Source of the DNA: Oncomelania hupensis
Lineage: Eukaryota; Mollusca; Gastropoda; Littorinimorpha; Pomatiopsidae
Assembly (NCBI GenBank): GCA_036898135.1
Contig: CM072512.1
Location: 11,957,312 to 12,021,311, forward strand
Length of the DNA stretch: 64,000 bases
Direction of reading: 5' to 3'
Each line of letters begins with the position of its first letter. Position 1 is the first letter of the stretch. Positions 1-11,441 of this stretch are shown one piece after another. Under the pieces are notes generated by a model. It was given only the letters and a program-made list of their open reading frames with translations, searched no databases and was not told where the DNA came from. The translations under genes and the position numbers were made by a program.

Positions 1-112
1 AAATCACCATCAAAATCACCATCACAATCAACACAAAATCACCATCAAAATCACCATCAAAATCATCATCAAAATCATCATCAAAATCATCATCAAAATC
101 ATCATGTGCACT
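1..112. repeat. Degenerate CATCAAAAT tandem repeat
   Basis: Short imperfect units of the form ATCACCATCAAA and ATCATCATCAAA run from the window edge. This is low-complexity tandem DNA. No gene signal was seen. Confidence 0.85.
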
Positions 113-283
113 TTGTCAAAATGCGACAGTTTATATCTGACATCAAACACTGAAGTGTCGCACAAACTGAACTGTCGTCTCGTGCGACACTTCAGTGTTC
201 GAGGTCACCCCGAAGTGTCGCACCGCAACTGAAGTGTCGTCCGTACGACAATTCAGTTTGTGCGACACTTCAGTGCTCTACAA
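113..283. repeat. Cluster of inverted copies of a 16-mer
   Basis: The word CACTGAAGTGTCGCAC (148-163) is followed by its exact reverse complement at 182-197. Shorter or slightly changed copies follow at 211-223, 227-240, 245-259 and 260-275 in alternating orientation. The stretch can fold into several competing hairpins. It could be a small foldback element or a binding-site cluster. No coding potential was seen. Confidence 0.75.
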
Positions 284-440
284 GGATGATGATGATGATG
301 ATGGTGATAATGATGATTATGATGATGATGACGACGATGATGATGGAGTGGTAACCTATACAAGTGAACATTAGGTTGGGTTATGATGATGCTGTATAGC
401 TATTGTTTTTGTTGGTGGTGGTGGTGGTGGTGGTTTAAAG
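284..440. repeat. GAT and GGT trinucleotide runs
   Basis: Imperfect (GAT)n at about 284-345 and a (GGT)n run near 412-434, separated by unremarkable sequence. Confidence 0.8.
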
Positions 441-570
441 AAACTTTTATTCACGAGACATGCAAACGAATCATGGAAGACAAAAAGGACGCACAAAGGA
501 AAAGCTTAAATAAGTGCTACTCTTTTGACAAACTTTAACAATGAAATGTCTAGCGAACAGAAACAAAAGG

Positions 571-941
<371 letters not shown>

Positions 942-1066
942 ATTAATTATTATTCCAAAAGGTTATATACGAATAAAGTACAAGAAAGTACAACAAACGA
1001 GAGGCAAAAAGTAATAAAGTTTAAGCAAAGTAAGATAAAGAAGAAATTTAGAAAAATTCAGGAACG

Positions 1067-1101
1067 TCGTAGGGCACCACAGATGATCGTTTAACCAGCG
1101 T
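1067..1101 (-). mobile_element. LINE-A 3'-end fragment
   Basis: About 35 bp match the 3' terminus of the LINE-A family (GGGCACCACAGATGATCG and the following bases), which recurs at 2830, 7450, 11480 and 58985. The following 1102-1377 is unassigned. It contains a segment around 1130-1165 with CGTAAGAGGCGACT that looks like part of another repeat, and no convincing gene. Confidence 0.65.
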
Positions 1102-1529
1102 GGGTTCGGGCACAGATTAGAATAGACCCAACGTTTCCCGACGTGTCGTAAGAGGCGACTAACAGGGGTGATGTCAGCACGGCATCACTGGGCGAAAGTC
1201 TTCTACACAGAAGTCACCGGCCAAGACGGAGGAACCTCACGTTACTATAGGTTCAAAGACCACGTGCTCGGGGTCAAGGCGAGCTACACTGTATTCGTGG
1301 ATATCGGCTGTGGCCAACAGCCTGGAGAGGATTGGGCCCTGCCAGGTCTTTCTTGCCCAAGACACAATGCATGATGAATAAAACCGCACACACACGCACA
1401 CACAAAATCCACACGATCGCTGCCTGGAAAATGATTGTTACTGACTGCACTCGACATTTAAGTGAACTGAATCCGAATGTAGTGTCATATCGCGCCAGCA
1501 GAACGAGTTTATCAAGACGCACACTCTAG

Positions 1530-1606
1530 GATCGAACAGATATTCGCACTGGGATGCACGTGGAGGCCCTGTCGTCGAACCACTATGCCACCAAGACTGC
1601 CGGCAT
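1530..1606 (-). mobile_element. tRNA-like SINE head
   Basis: Read on the minus strand, TGGCATAGTGG fits an A box and GTTCGATCC fits a B box, spaced as in a tRNA-type pol III promoter. It does not make a clean cloverleaf with a readable anticodon, so a SINE head is preferred over a tRNA gene. Confidence 0.45.
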
Positions 1607-1737
1607 TATAATTAACAATAGGTTTGCATAGTAAGCTCACTTGAATTCTCTCACTCGAATCAACGTGCTTTGATTTTAAAATAAAACTAAAAAGAAATAG
1701 CACGCAGGCAGACAGAAACCACAAAAAAGAAGGGTGG

Positions 1738-1865
1738 AAAGGAGAGATAGGCCTACAGGGAGAGAAGAGGAGAGAATTATTTTTTTAATGCACGCAGGTA
1801 GAGAGAAACAGAAATTAGGAGAAGAAAAAAAAGAGGGGTAGGGATGGGAAGGGAAGAAAGAGAAG

Positions 1866-1924
<59 letters not shown>

Positions 1925-2155
1925 GAAGAGAGAGAGAGAGAAGACAAGAGAAGAAACGATAAAAGAAGAGAGAGACACAGAGAGAGAAAAAAGAAAAAAG
2001 AAGAGAGAGAGAGAGAAAAGCGGAGAATAGAACAGAACATATCAGAACAGAGAGAGAGAGTAGAGAGAGAGAGAGAAGATAAGAAAAAGGAAGAGAAGAG
2101 AGAGAGAGAAAGAGAAGAGAGAGGGGGAGGGAGGGAGAAGAGAATGACTTAGAAG
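1738..2155. repeat. Long purine (GA-rich) tract
   Basis: About 420 bp are almost pure purine on the plus strand, including an uninterrupted (GA)n run at about 1869-1921. Arg/Glu-rich and Ser/Leu-rich frames here are repeat translations. Confidence 0.9.
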
Positions 2156-2527
2156 AGAAATAATTATGGTCAAAGGGCACCCGGCTGTGCGACTTAAAAA
2201 CAGGGGAAATAACTCCCTGTGAAACCCGAAATTGAAAATGTAAACTTTAGCGTGAGCAACGAAAGACCACTTTATCCGCGAATTTCAGAGCAAACGTTTT
2301 TGCCAAATGTAAAATTCCGAATTGAGGCTTTTTAATTACTGCCTACACAGAGTTCTATAGAAATATGCCTTTTCGATTCACAAGCATTATAAATATAAAC
2401 ATATTTAACGAACCCTCTCCCCTCCTCCTTTCCTCCCCAACCCTTACCCCAATAGTGTGTAGATGTGATAGATGCTCATTGCTTGGACTCTTTCTGCGTG
2501 TGGTGTGGTATTTCTGTTTGATGCCTA

Positions 2528-2646
2528 GGGGCTTGTATCTGTACACCCGAGCGCATTACGCCCGTGACGCGTCTCCTTTCTGGTTATCTATAAGGGAGAC
2601 GCGTCACAGACATAAGCGCTCGTGTGTCCAGATGCAAGCGCCTGAG
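2528..2646. mobile_element. Foldback MITE-like element, copy 1
   Basis: Two arms of about 50 bp are inverted copies of each other: 2530-2580 (starting GGGGCTTGTATCTG) and 2594-2646 (ending CAGATGCAAGCGCC). The spacer is very short. A related pair of arms occurs at 47826-48094, which makes this a dispersed family and not a chance hairpin. Confidence 0.65.
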
Positions 2647-2660
2647 GTTGGATGTTTGTA

Positions 2661-2760
2661 AGTCATAACTATTTATCCTTGCGATTGCATGTGTGAGGGA
2701 GTGCGTGCATGCGAGCGCTTAGAGAAGACTTTTACATTTGGATTTGCGCTTTACAAAATA

Positions 2761-2812
<52 letters not shown>

Positions 2813-2822
2813 TTATTATTAT
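2661..2822 (+). mobile_element. LINE-C-type 3' tail running into (ATT)n
   Basis: GAGCGCTTAGAGAAGAC followed by GCGCTTTACAAAATACATT leads directly into (ATT)n at 2761-2822. The same tail form precedes ATT arrays at 4597 and 42591. This is the expected 3' end of an L2/CR1-like LINE whose terminal repeat has expanded. Confidence 0.6.
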
Positions 2823-2823
2823 T

Positions 2824-2992
2824 CCTCTCCTATCCTATCCCGTAACTCGAAGATCGTTGGGGCACCACAGATGATCGTTTAACCAGCGTACTCCATCTTT
2901 CTCTGTCCTCAACAACCCTCATGACTTCGCTCAGTGTCAAGACAGTCCATTCTCGAATGTTGTCCTCCCACCTCTTTTTATGTCCCCATTTT

Positions 2993-2996
<4 letters not shown>
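2824..2996 (-). mobile_element. LINE-A 3'-end fragment
   Basis: It starts with the family tail (TCCTATCCTATCCCGTAACTC on the plus strand) and covers about 170 bp of the 3' end, then breaks into a CTT repeat. It is severely 5'-truncated. Confidence 0.85.
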
Positions 2997-4813
<1,817 letters not shown>

Positions 4814-4926
4814 TGTACCCGCGTGAGTATTCCTGGGTGTGTGTGCGCGCTTTGAGTTATTCTTTTATAGGATCAGGTGCCTTATAAGTAGCATAATACG
4901 AATACTACTACTACTAATACTAATAA

Positions 4927-6113
4927 TGGCAGAGTGGGGAGTGGCCTACACCATGGACCCAGTCGCTTGTCATCACTCTTCCCAAAAAGGGTAACCTTCA
5001 GGAGTGTGAAAATTACCGCACTATCAGCCTCATCAGCCATATCAGCAAGGTCCTCCTGAAACTAATACTCAACAGGCTGAAACCTCAAGCTGAACAGGTC
5101 ATAGCTGAAGAGCAAGCGGGATTCAGGGCAGGGCGAAGTACCACTGAACAGATTTTCAACCTCAGAATAATCTGCGAGAAATACCTACAGCACCAACAAC
5201 ATCTATATCATGTGTTTGTAGACTTCAAGAAAGCGTTTGACCGAGCCTGGCATGCAGTTCTGTAGGCAAGATCAGTCCTAAAATTATTGAAATCATCAAA
5301 AGCCTGTATCACAAGGCTACCAGTGCAGTCCTCCACAACAGCGCCATCGGAAACTGGTTCAGGACAACAAACGGTGTGCGTCAAGGATGCCTACTCTCTC
5401 CAACACTCTTCAACATCTTCCTAGAGCGCATTATGTCAGATGCCCTTGCAGATCACGAAGGCACAGTCAGCATAGGGGGAAGAGCAATCTCCAACCTTCG
5501 TTTTGCGGATGAAATTGAAGGATTGGCTGTAGAGGAACAAGAACTTGAACAGATGGTACAGAGGCTTGACACCACCTTCAGAACCTATGAATGGAAATAA
5601 GTGCAGAGAAGACCAAAATGATGACCAATAACACCAATAGCATCAACATGGACATCAAAGTCCAAGGCCAATCCCTCAACACAATGCATAGCTTCAAATA
5701 TTTAGGAGTCATTGTATCAGACAATGGGTCCCGACAGGAAGTCCTCTCCATGATCGCACAAACAACTGCTGCCTTGACAAGGTTGAAGCCCATTTAAAAA
5801 GACATGAGCATCAGTCTACATTCCAAGGTAAGGCTGCTGCGCTTCCTTGTTATCTCAATCTTTCTATATGCTTGCGAAACATGGACCATCACAGCAGATC
5901 TACAACGAAGAATACAAACATGGAGATGAGGTGCTACAGAAGACTTCTGAGACAGAAAAAAGAGGTTGAAGGATAACATTCGAGAATGGACTGGTTTAAC
6001 ACTGAACGAAGCCATGAGGGTTGCTGAGAACAGAGAAAGATGGAGTACGCTGGTTAAACGATCATCTGTTGTGCCCTTACGACCTTTGAGTTACGGGATA
6101 GGATAGGATAGGA
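4927..6113 (+). mobile_element. LINE-A (RTE-like) reverse transcriptase copy, broken
   Basis: The conceptual translation runs across frames. It carries LPKKGN..LQEC.NYRTISLISH (RT entry region), EEQAGFRAGRSTTEQIFNLR, VFVDFKKAFDR (motif A), RQGCLLSPTLFNIFLERIM (motif B), and a motif C that reads LRFADE where related copies have LRFADD. The conserved C-terminal region (YACETWT..., then TGLTLNEAMRV) follows. Frameshifts and stops occur near 5265, 5600 and 5797. It ends at the family tail of GGATA repeats (6085-6110), followed by (AAT)n. The clade is assigned from memory of RTE-type EN-RT proteins in molluscs; Jockey-like is less likely. It is 5'-truncated and not functional. Confidence 0.85.
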
Positions 6114-6116
6114 CAG

Positions 6117-6194
<78 letters not shown>
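6114..6194. repeat. (AAT)n microsatellite
   Basis: About 80 bp of AAT units directly follow the GGATA tail of the LINE-A copy. Confidence 0.95.
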
Positions 6195-6767
6195 CGCACA
6201 CCATCCAAAAGAAGACAGATTTAAATGGACTAAAATTAGGCCTGGAACATATGCTTTGATTTTAAACCAAACTGCAGAACCAGGCTTGACTAGAGTAGAA
6301 CAGAACAGAGTACAATTAAAAAAAACAATAATAAAAATCATTGTACACTCACCTGTCAATGTACAAGAAGGACGTAAGGTGATGTTGTACAGGCAGGTAG
6401 AGAGCACTCAGCAGTCACACTTCAATTTCTAATTCCAGCAGACATCGACAAATCTCTCTCTATAGCTCTCTCTCTTCTCTATCTGTCGGTCTACACACCA
6501 GCAAGCCGACACTCTCGCCAGATCCCCACCGCTGTCGGCGTTGTGGTGTTGTTGTTGTTGTCGTTGCTATCGCAAGTCCCCTTCTGCACGTGTTGTCGCT
6601 GTCGCCGCTGGTAGTCATTTAAGTCCGCCGCACTCACCTCCAAATCTACACCCCGCACACACCCCATGCCCACCATTATCACCACTTTCCTCCATCCTAG
6701 TCCCCTTCGCTCTCACTCCCATTTACCCACCTTCATTAGAACTTATCATCTGCCTTCGCTTTAAACG

Positions 6768-6836
<69 letters not shown>

Positions 6837-7017
6837 ACAACATCGTCGCCGTCGAAGTCATCACGAAAACATTACACAGATTCGCGTTACTGATAATTGA
6901 TATCATCGCCAACATCGTCATTTCTACCACTACCACCACCAATAACCACAACAACAATAAAGCATCACCATCATCATCGTCATCGGCCTTCACCATCACC
7001 ACCAGCATCCTCGCCAA

Positions 7018-7104
<87 letters not shown>

Positions 7105-7412
7105 ATTAATCAGCGTCATCGTCATCGTTGTCAGTTGCCACGGACAAAAAACAAAAAATACGGCGTAGCCATAGATTAGGATTACGGATAAATTACTAAT
7201 TAGCCTATTGTAAGGCTGTGAGTGTATAATAGTAAGTATCAGCTCTTTCTCGTACCTGGCGGTCCTATTGATAAGTTACGTCATACCAGAACAACCATTG
7301 CATCCCTTTCCTCTCAAATCAATTATTCTTAAAGGGCTCCAGTTCGAACAATGTGTTTACATTTGTCAAAAAGGGGTTGACCCCACCCTCCTCCAACATC
7401 CCCCTCCACCCC
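6195..7412. repeat. CAT-repeat region without a gene
   Basis: (CAT)n at 6768-6836 and 7018-7107, with CAT/CAC-rich flanks. The repeat unit described at 3536 recurs at about 6200-6300. 7141-7412 is plain AT-rich DNA. Poly-His, poly-Ser and poly-Met frames are repeat translations. Confidence 0.8.
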
Positions 7413-8690
7413 ATATCCTATCCTATCTTATACCGTAACTCGAAAGTCCTTGGGGCACCACAGATGATCGTTTAACCAGCGTATTCCATCTTTCTCTGTC
7501 CTCAGAAACATTCATGACGTCGCTCAGTGTAAAGCCAGTCCATTTTCGAATGTTGTCCTCCCACCTCTTTTTCGGTCTCCCTCTTCTTCTGCTTCCTTGC
7601 ACCGTGCCTTACAGGATGGTCTTTGCAAGGCCTGATGCTCTGGGGACGTGGCCATACCATCGGAGTTTTCGTTTCTTCACCACTGTGAGCATGTCATCAT
7701 GTTGTCCAATGGCTTGTGTGATGGTCTGTCGGACTTCGGCGTTGATGATGTGCTGGGTATAGAAAATGCCCAAATGTCTTCTGTAGCACATCATCTCCAT
7801 GCTTTGTATTTTTCGTTGTAGCTCTGCTGTCCATGTTTCGCAAGCGTATAGGAATATGGAGATGAAAAAGGAGCGCAGCAACAAGATGAAAAGGAAGCTA
7901 ACCTTGGAATGTAGACTGGTGGTCTTTTCTTTACAAATGGGCTTCAACCTTGTCAAGACAGCAGTTGTTTGTGCGATCCTGGAGAGTACTTCCTGTCGGG
8001 ACCCATTGTCTGATACAATGTCTGCTACATTTTTGAAGCTTATACACTGTGCAGAGGGGTTGGCGTTGGACTTTGATGTCCATGTTGATGCGTTTGGTGT
8101 TGTTGGATATCATGTTGGTCTTCTTTGCACTTATTTCCATTCCAAAGGCGCTAAAGGTGGTTTGAAGCCTCTGTACCATGTGTTAAAGTTCTTGTTCCTC
8201 TCCAGCCAATCCAACAATGTCATCCGCAAAACGGAGGTTAGAGATTACTCTATCCCCTATGCTGACTGCGCCTTCGTGATCTGCAAGGGCATCTAACATG
8301 ATGCGCTCTAGGAAGATGTTGAAGAGTGTTCGAGAGAGTAGGCATCCTTGAGGCACACCGATGATTGTTCTAAACCAGTTCCCGATGGCGCTGTTGTGTT
8401 GGACTGTACTGGTAGCCTTGTCATACAGGCTTTTGATGACTTCAATAATTTTAAGGCTGATGATGTTCACCCTCATGGCTGCCCACAGAGCTGCATGCCA
8501 GACTCAGTCAAACGCTTTCTTGAAGTCTACAAACACATGATATAGATTTTGTTGGTGCTGTAGGTATTTCTCGCAGATTATTCTGAGGTTGCAAATCTGT
8601 TCAGTGGTAATTCGCCCTGCCCTGATTCCTGCTTGTTCTTCAGCTATGATTTGTTCAGCTTGTGGTTTCTGAGACTCTCCTCCCCCGCCC
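7413..8690 (-). mobile_element. LINE-A RT copy, broken
   Basis: The minus-strand translation shows, from 5' to 3': AEQIIAEEQAGIRAG (8690-8630), VFVDFKKAFD, GCLLSRTLFNIFLERIM, LRFADDIVGLAGEEQEL (motif C intact), MEISAKKTNM, then LYACETWT and VKKRKLRWYGHV. It ends with the family tail at 7413-7440. Several frameshifts are needed to read it through. The 5' truncation is near 8690, where sequence changes to a C-rich and then A-rich run. Confidence 0.87.
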
Positions 8691-8831
8691 GCCCACTCCC
8701 TCTCCGCCCGCCAACGCCACCCCCCCCCCACCCTTCCTCAAAAAAAAGAAAAAAAAAGAAAAAGAAAAAAGAATGTATTATTACATTAAACAATTATGCT
8801 ATATTTTTGGATTTCCTTGCTAAAAAAAAAA

Positions 8832-9122
8832 AAGGTAAAGGTAGTCCCATAGCCTGTGGCCGTAGGGGAGCGTGATGTTGGAGATCACACTTATCTTGGG
8901 CCAGCGTAATGAGGGTGATGCCCATCTCTCTCCCTGGCTGCTTTACCTTCCCCACCCTTAAGAGAGTAGGTACTCAGTCACAGTTGAGTCAACTGGGGGC
9001 GTTGTTATTTGTCGCTTCACGTTTTGCGGTCACCCATCCAAGTGTTAACCGCAACGGACGATGCTTAACTTGCGACACAGTAGCGAGTGCTCCAACCACT
9101 GCGCTATCCGACACCACCTCCT
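8832..9122 (-). mobile_element. SINE with tRNA-like A box and 5S rRNA-like region, copy 1
   Basis: On the minus strand the head has TAGCGCAGTGG (9106-9096), which fits a tRNA A box. A 44-bp stretch (9069-9026) is collinear with the 5S rRNA internal promoter: GTTAAGCATCGTCC (box A) and CACTTGGATGGGTGACCGC (box C) at normal 5S spacing. The body reads to a GGTAAA-type tail next to a poly-A run. A second copy is at 33243-33515. No B box of tRNA type was found. Confidence 0.75.
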
Positions 9123-9404
9123 TTCTCAAACCGGCCGCTAATGTCGAATTTTCCATTTCTGTTCTGGCAGGGAGTGCTTTCCCTGTTTAACGGTACACTA
9201 ATGCCATAATCGTGTGACCTTGGACCTTAGTTTTGAATGAACCACGCGTCTACAACAGTGCGTCTTTGATGTCTGGGGAAGAGTAGTGGTTCATATTAAT
9301 AATTAACCTAACACGGAAAACCTTATGAAGTAAGTTTCTTAAAGATTCTGGGTCTTACCGGCTTTGATACAGGCTATTTTTAACGCAAGAAGGCTGGCTA
9401 TTAA

Positions 9405-10442
9405 AGGTCAACATCATTGAAACATAAAACTGAGCACAAAATATCTACATAATAAAAGAAGTCACATGCCAAACAACTTTTTTCCGAAAAATACTGCCTT
9501 TTTTAAATATTTAATAAAATCTACTTCGAATAAACTTTTGCACCTTCGAAAAGCCCGCTCACGTGACCACATGGCTCGTGACGTCAACTGCTGTAGACAA
9601 TATGGAGTCCATAGTGCCCCTTCTCTACCAAAACGCAGGAAAACGAAGAGCAGTGGCCTATATTGTGCCGTTGGAGGTTGTACAAACAAACAAGCGGATT
9701 GGTTAACATTGCATAGGTTTCCAAAAAACGAAGAAGTGCGAAATAAGTGGGTGAGATTCGTGCAGGAAAAGCGTGTAAACTTCGGTCCGAAGTACGGGAC
9801 ACCAACTGCGCTACCCCCCAAGTGCCACTTTAATGCGGAGCTTTGGGATGAAAACAATACAGACATTAAAGCCTGGCTCTGTTCCAACGATCCAAAGTCC
9901 GTGTGCCATTGCAACAAGCGCCTCAACAACAGCAACAGTGATTCAAGTTACTAGTAGTAGGCCTACTAGTACTGCTTCAACTTCAACTACAGTCACAGTG
10001 GCTACTACACATCCATCGTCTGCTATCAGTTTGCCGGGTGTCAGGAAAGTCAGAGGAGCTTTTCAGAAAAGGGAATTCACTGGTCTAGCTCGTATAATTA
10101 TTTGTTTATTATTACAATTAGTATTCGGGGGTCGAATTCGTTTCTAACAGAAGAGAGCACTGCTGTAACACGACAGATCGAGTGAAGAAACACTGCTTGT
10201 CTTGTAACTTCTTCGCAGTCGGCCATTGTATACAGCTGCTGACGTCACTGCGAGGGGAGATCAGCGATAGCTGCGTTTTAGATTATTACTTCCCTTACCC
10301 TTAATTACAGGTAGGAAATCCCACTTTCAGTGATCGATATCTATTAAACGGTAGAGCTTTGCTTACCGAATTTTTTGCATCTGGTATTATTTAGTAAAGT
10401 TCTTTCAGCAGAAATTTTTTGACCGAGCACTGTGGTTGACCT
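9405..10442 (+). mobile_element. TTAA-flanked DNA transposon encoding a THAP ORF
   Basis: The perfect inverted words CTATTAAAGGTCAAC (9398-9412) and GTTGACCTTTAATAG (10435-10449) bracket the segment. Each contains TTAA in the expected place: TTAA at 9401-9404 and 10443-10446 as target duplication, and AGGTCAAC at both termini. TTAA targeting plus a THAP domain is known from Kolobok-type transposons. piggyBac also uses TTAA but has different termini and no THAP. At 1,038 bp it is too short for a full transposase, so it is probably a deletion derivative. The Kolobok label is an inference. Confidence 0.7.
9466..9954 (+). CDS. THAP-type zinc-finger protein, transposon-borne
   Basis: This is an intact 162-codon ORF within the TTAA element. 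A more likely start is the ATG at 9571 (residue 36), just before the domain. THAP-like features in order: Cys67-x4-Cys72, HRFP at 83-86, a Trp at 95, a basic stretch (about 92-104), then Cys120-His121. THAP domains bind DNA through a C-x2-4-C-x35-53-C-x2-H zinc site. Here the first three cysteines are well spaced (47 residues between the second and third), but the last Cys and His are adjacent where two residues normally separate them. The zinc site may therefore be altered or decayed. Only about 40 residues follow and no catalytic domain is present. It could be a DNA-binding remnant of a transposase, or one exon of a longer gene. The protein is not otherwise recognised. Confidence 0.6.
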   Translation: MPNNFFPKNTAFFKYLIKSTSNKLLHLRKARSRDHMARDVNCCRQYGVHSAPSLPKRRKTKSSGLYCAVGGCTNKQADWLTLHRFPKNEEVRNKWVRFVQEKRVNFGPKYGTPTALPPKCHFNAELWDENNTDIKAWLCSNDPKSVCHCNKRLNNSNSDSSY

Positions 10443-10449
10443 TTAATAG

Positions 10450-11440
10450 AGACGAAAACTAAGGAATCTTTTTTAGTGATAAAAACAAAACAAAACAAAC
10501 AATAACTTCGAACGAACTATTGCTTGTTGTAAGCTTATTTTCAGTGGGGCAACAATCACTGTTAAAAGGATCTGTCAAGGGGGGTGGGTGGGTGGTGATG
10601 GGCGTCGTCAAAGTGAGTCCTTTTAAGCTTAGATCTACGTGACAGCAACGTGGATCATGGAACATGTGCTTGCAAGCTTAAAGCGCTGGACTCGGTCAAT
10701 ACGGTTATCAAATCCTTAAATTTAAAACCGCATGAATTAATTCATAACATAGTAAATGTATAGTCTGGGTAGACATAACAATAGTTACTGTGTTATCGCG
10801 CAGCTGGACCTGGCCACACTTCTTATAACATGCACAATCTTTCCTGTACATTGTACAGCCGTGCTACGAAATGTCACCGGTTCCTGACAAAGCATGAGCT
10901 GACGTAAGATATAAGATCAAGTGTCAGGCAATGGTCCATTGTGGGCTGCTCTCGTCATCGTGGGATCAAATCAGGGACCGGCAATTCATATTCTACCACT
11001 GTCAGGATAACAATTATACTTGTTGTTTCTTGCAAGTGCAGTCCCGTTTACAAAACGTTATACGCCGTTTTATTAAGGAGTTACATTTCAAACACCATGA
11101 ATTTAATTTTTTTTTTTAATAGGTCTGACATGATGAACACATTTCAGAATAGTGTAAAAGAAACGATATCTCGTTTCGCCCATTTATTTATTATTTTTAA
11201 AAAGTCTCGTTTTATCATATCTCATGTGGAACGCAGCGTGACGGTGCCGATAGATCGCAATCGCTTTAGCAAGAATTTAGCAATCCAGGCAGCCGTGTAC
11301 ACATTAACATTAACATTCAAGTGTCAGAAGAAAGGGGGAGGAATAAGGGGAGGAGAGGGGGGGGGGGGACTAATAAAAAGCTAAACAAGTCGTGTACAGT
11401 TTTCCAAATGGTCACCTTTATTACATAATAGGCTTCCTCG
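10450..11440. other. No gene seen
   Basis: AT-rich sequence with small runs (T run at 11106, G run at 11350). The open frames are short and resemble no known family. Confidence 0.6.
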
Positions 11441-11441
11441 G

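Noticed and set aside
1676..2180. Arg/Glu-rich and Ser/Leu-rich open frames on both strands
   Set aside because: A single long purine tract gives open frames in all phases. There is no start context or domain.
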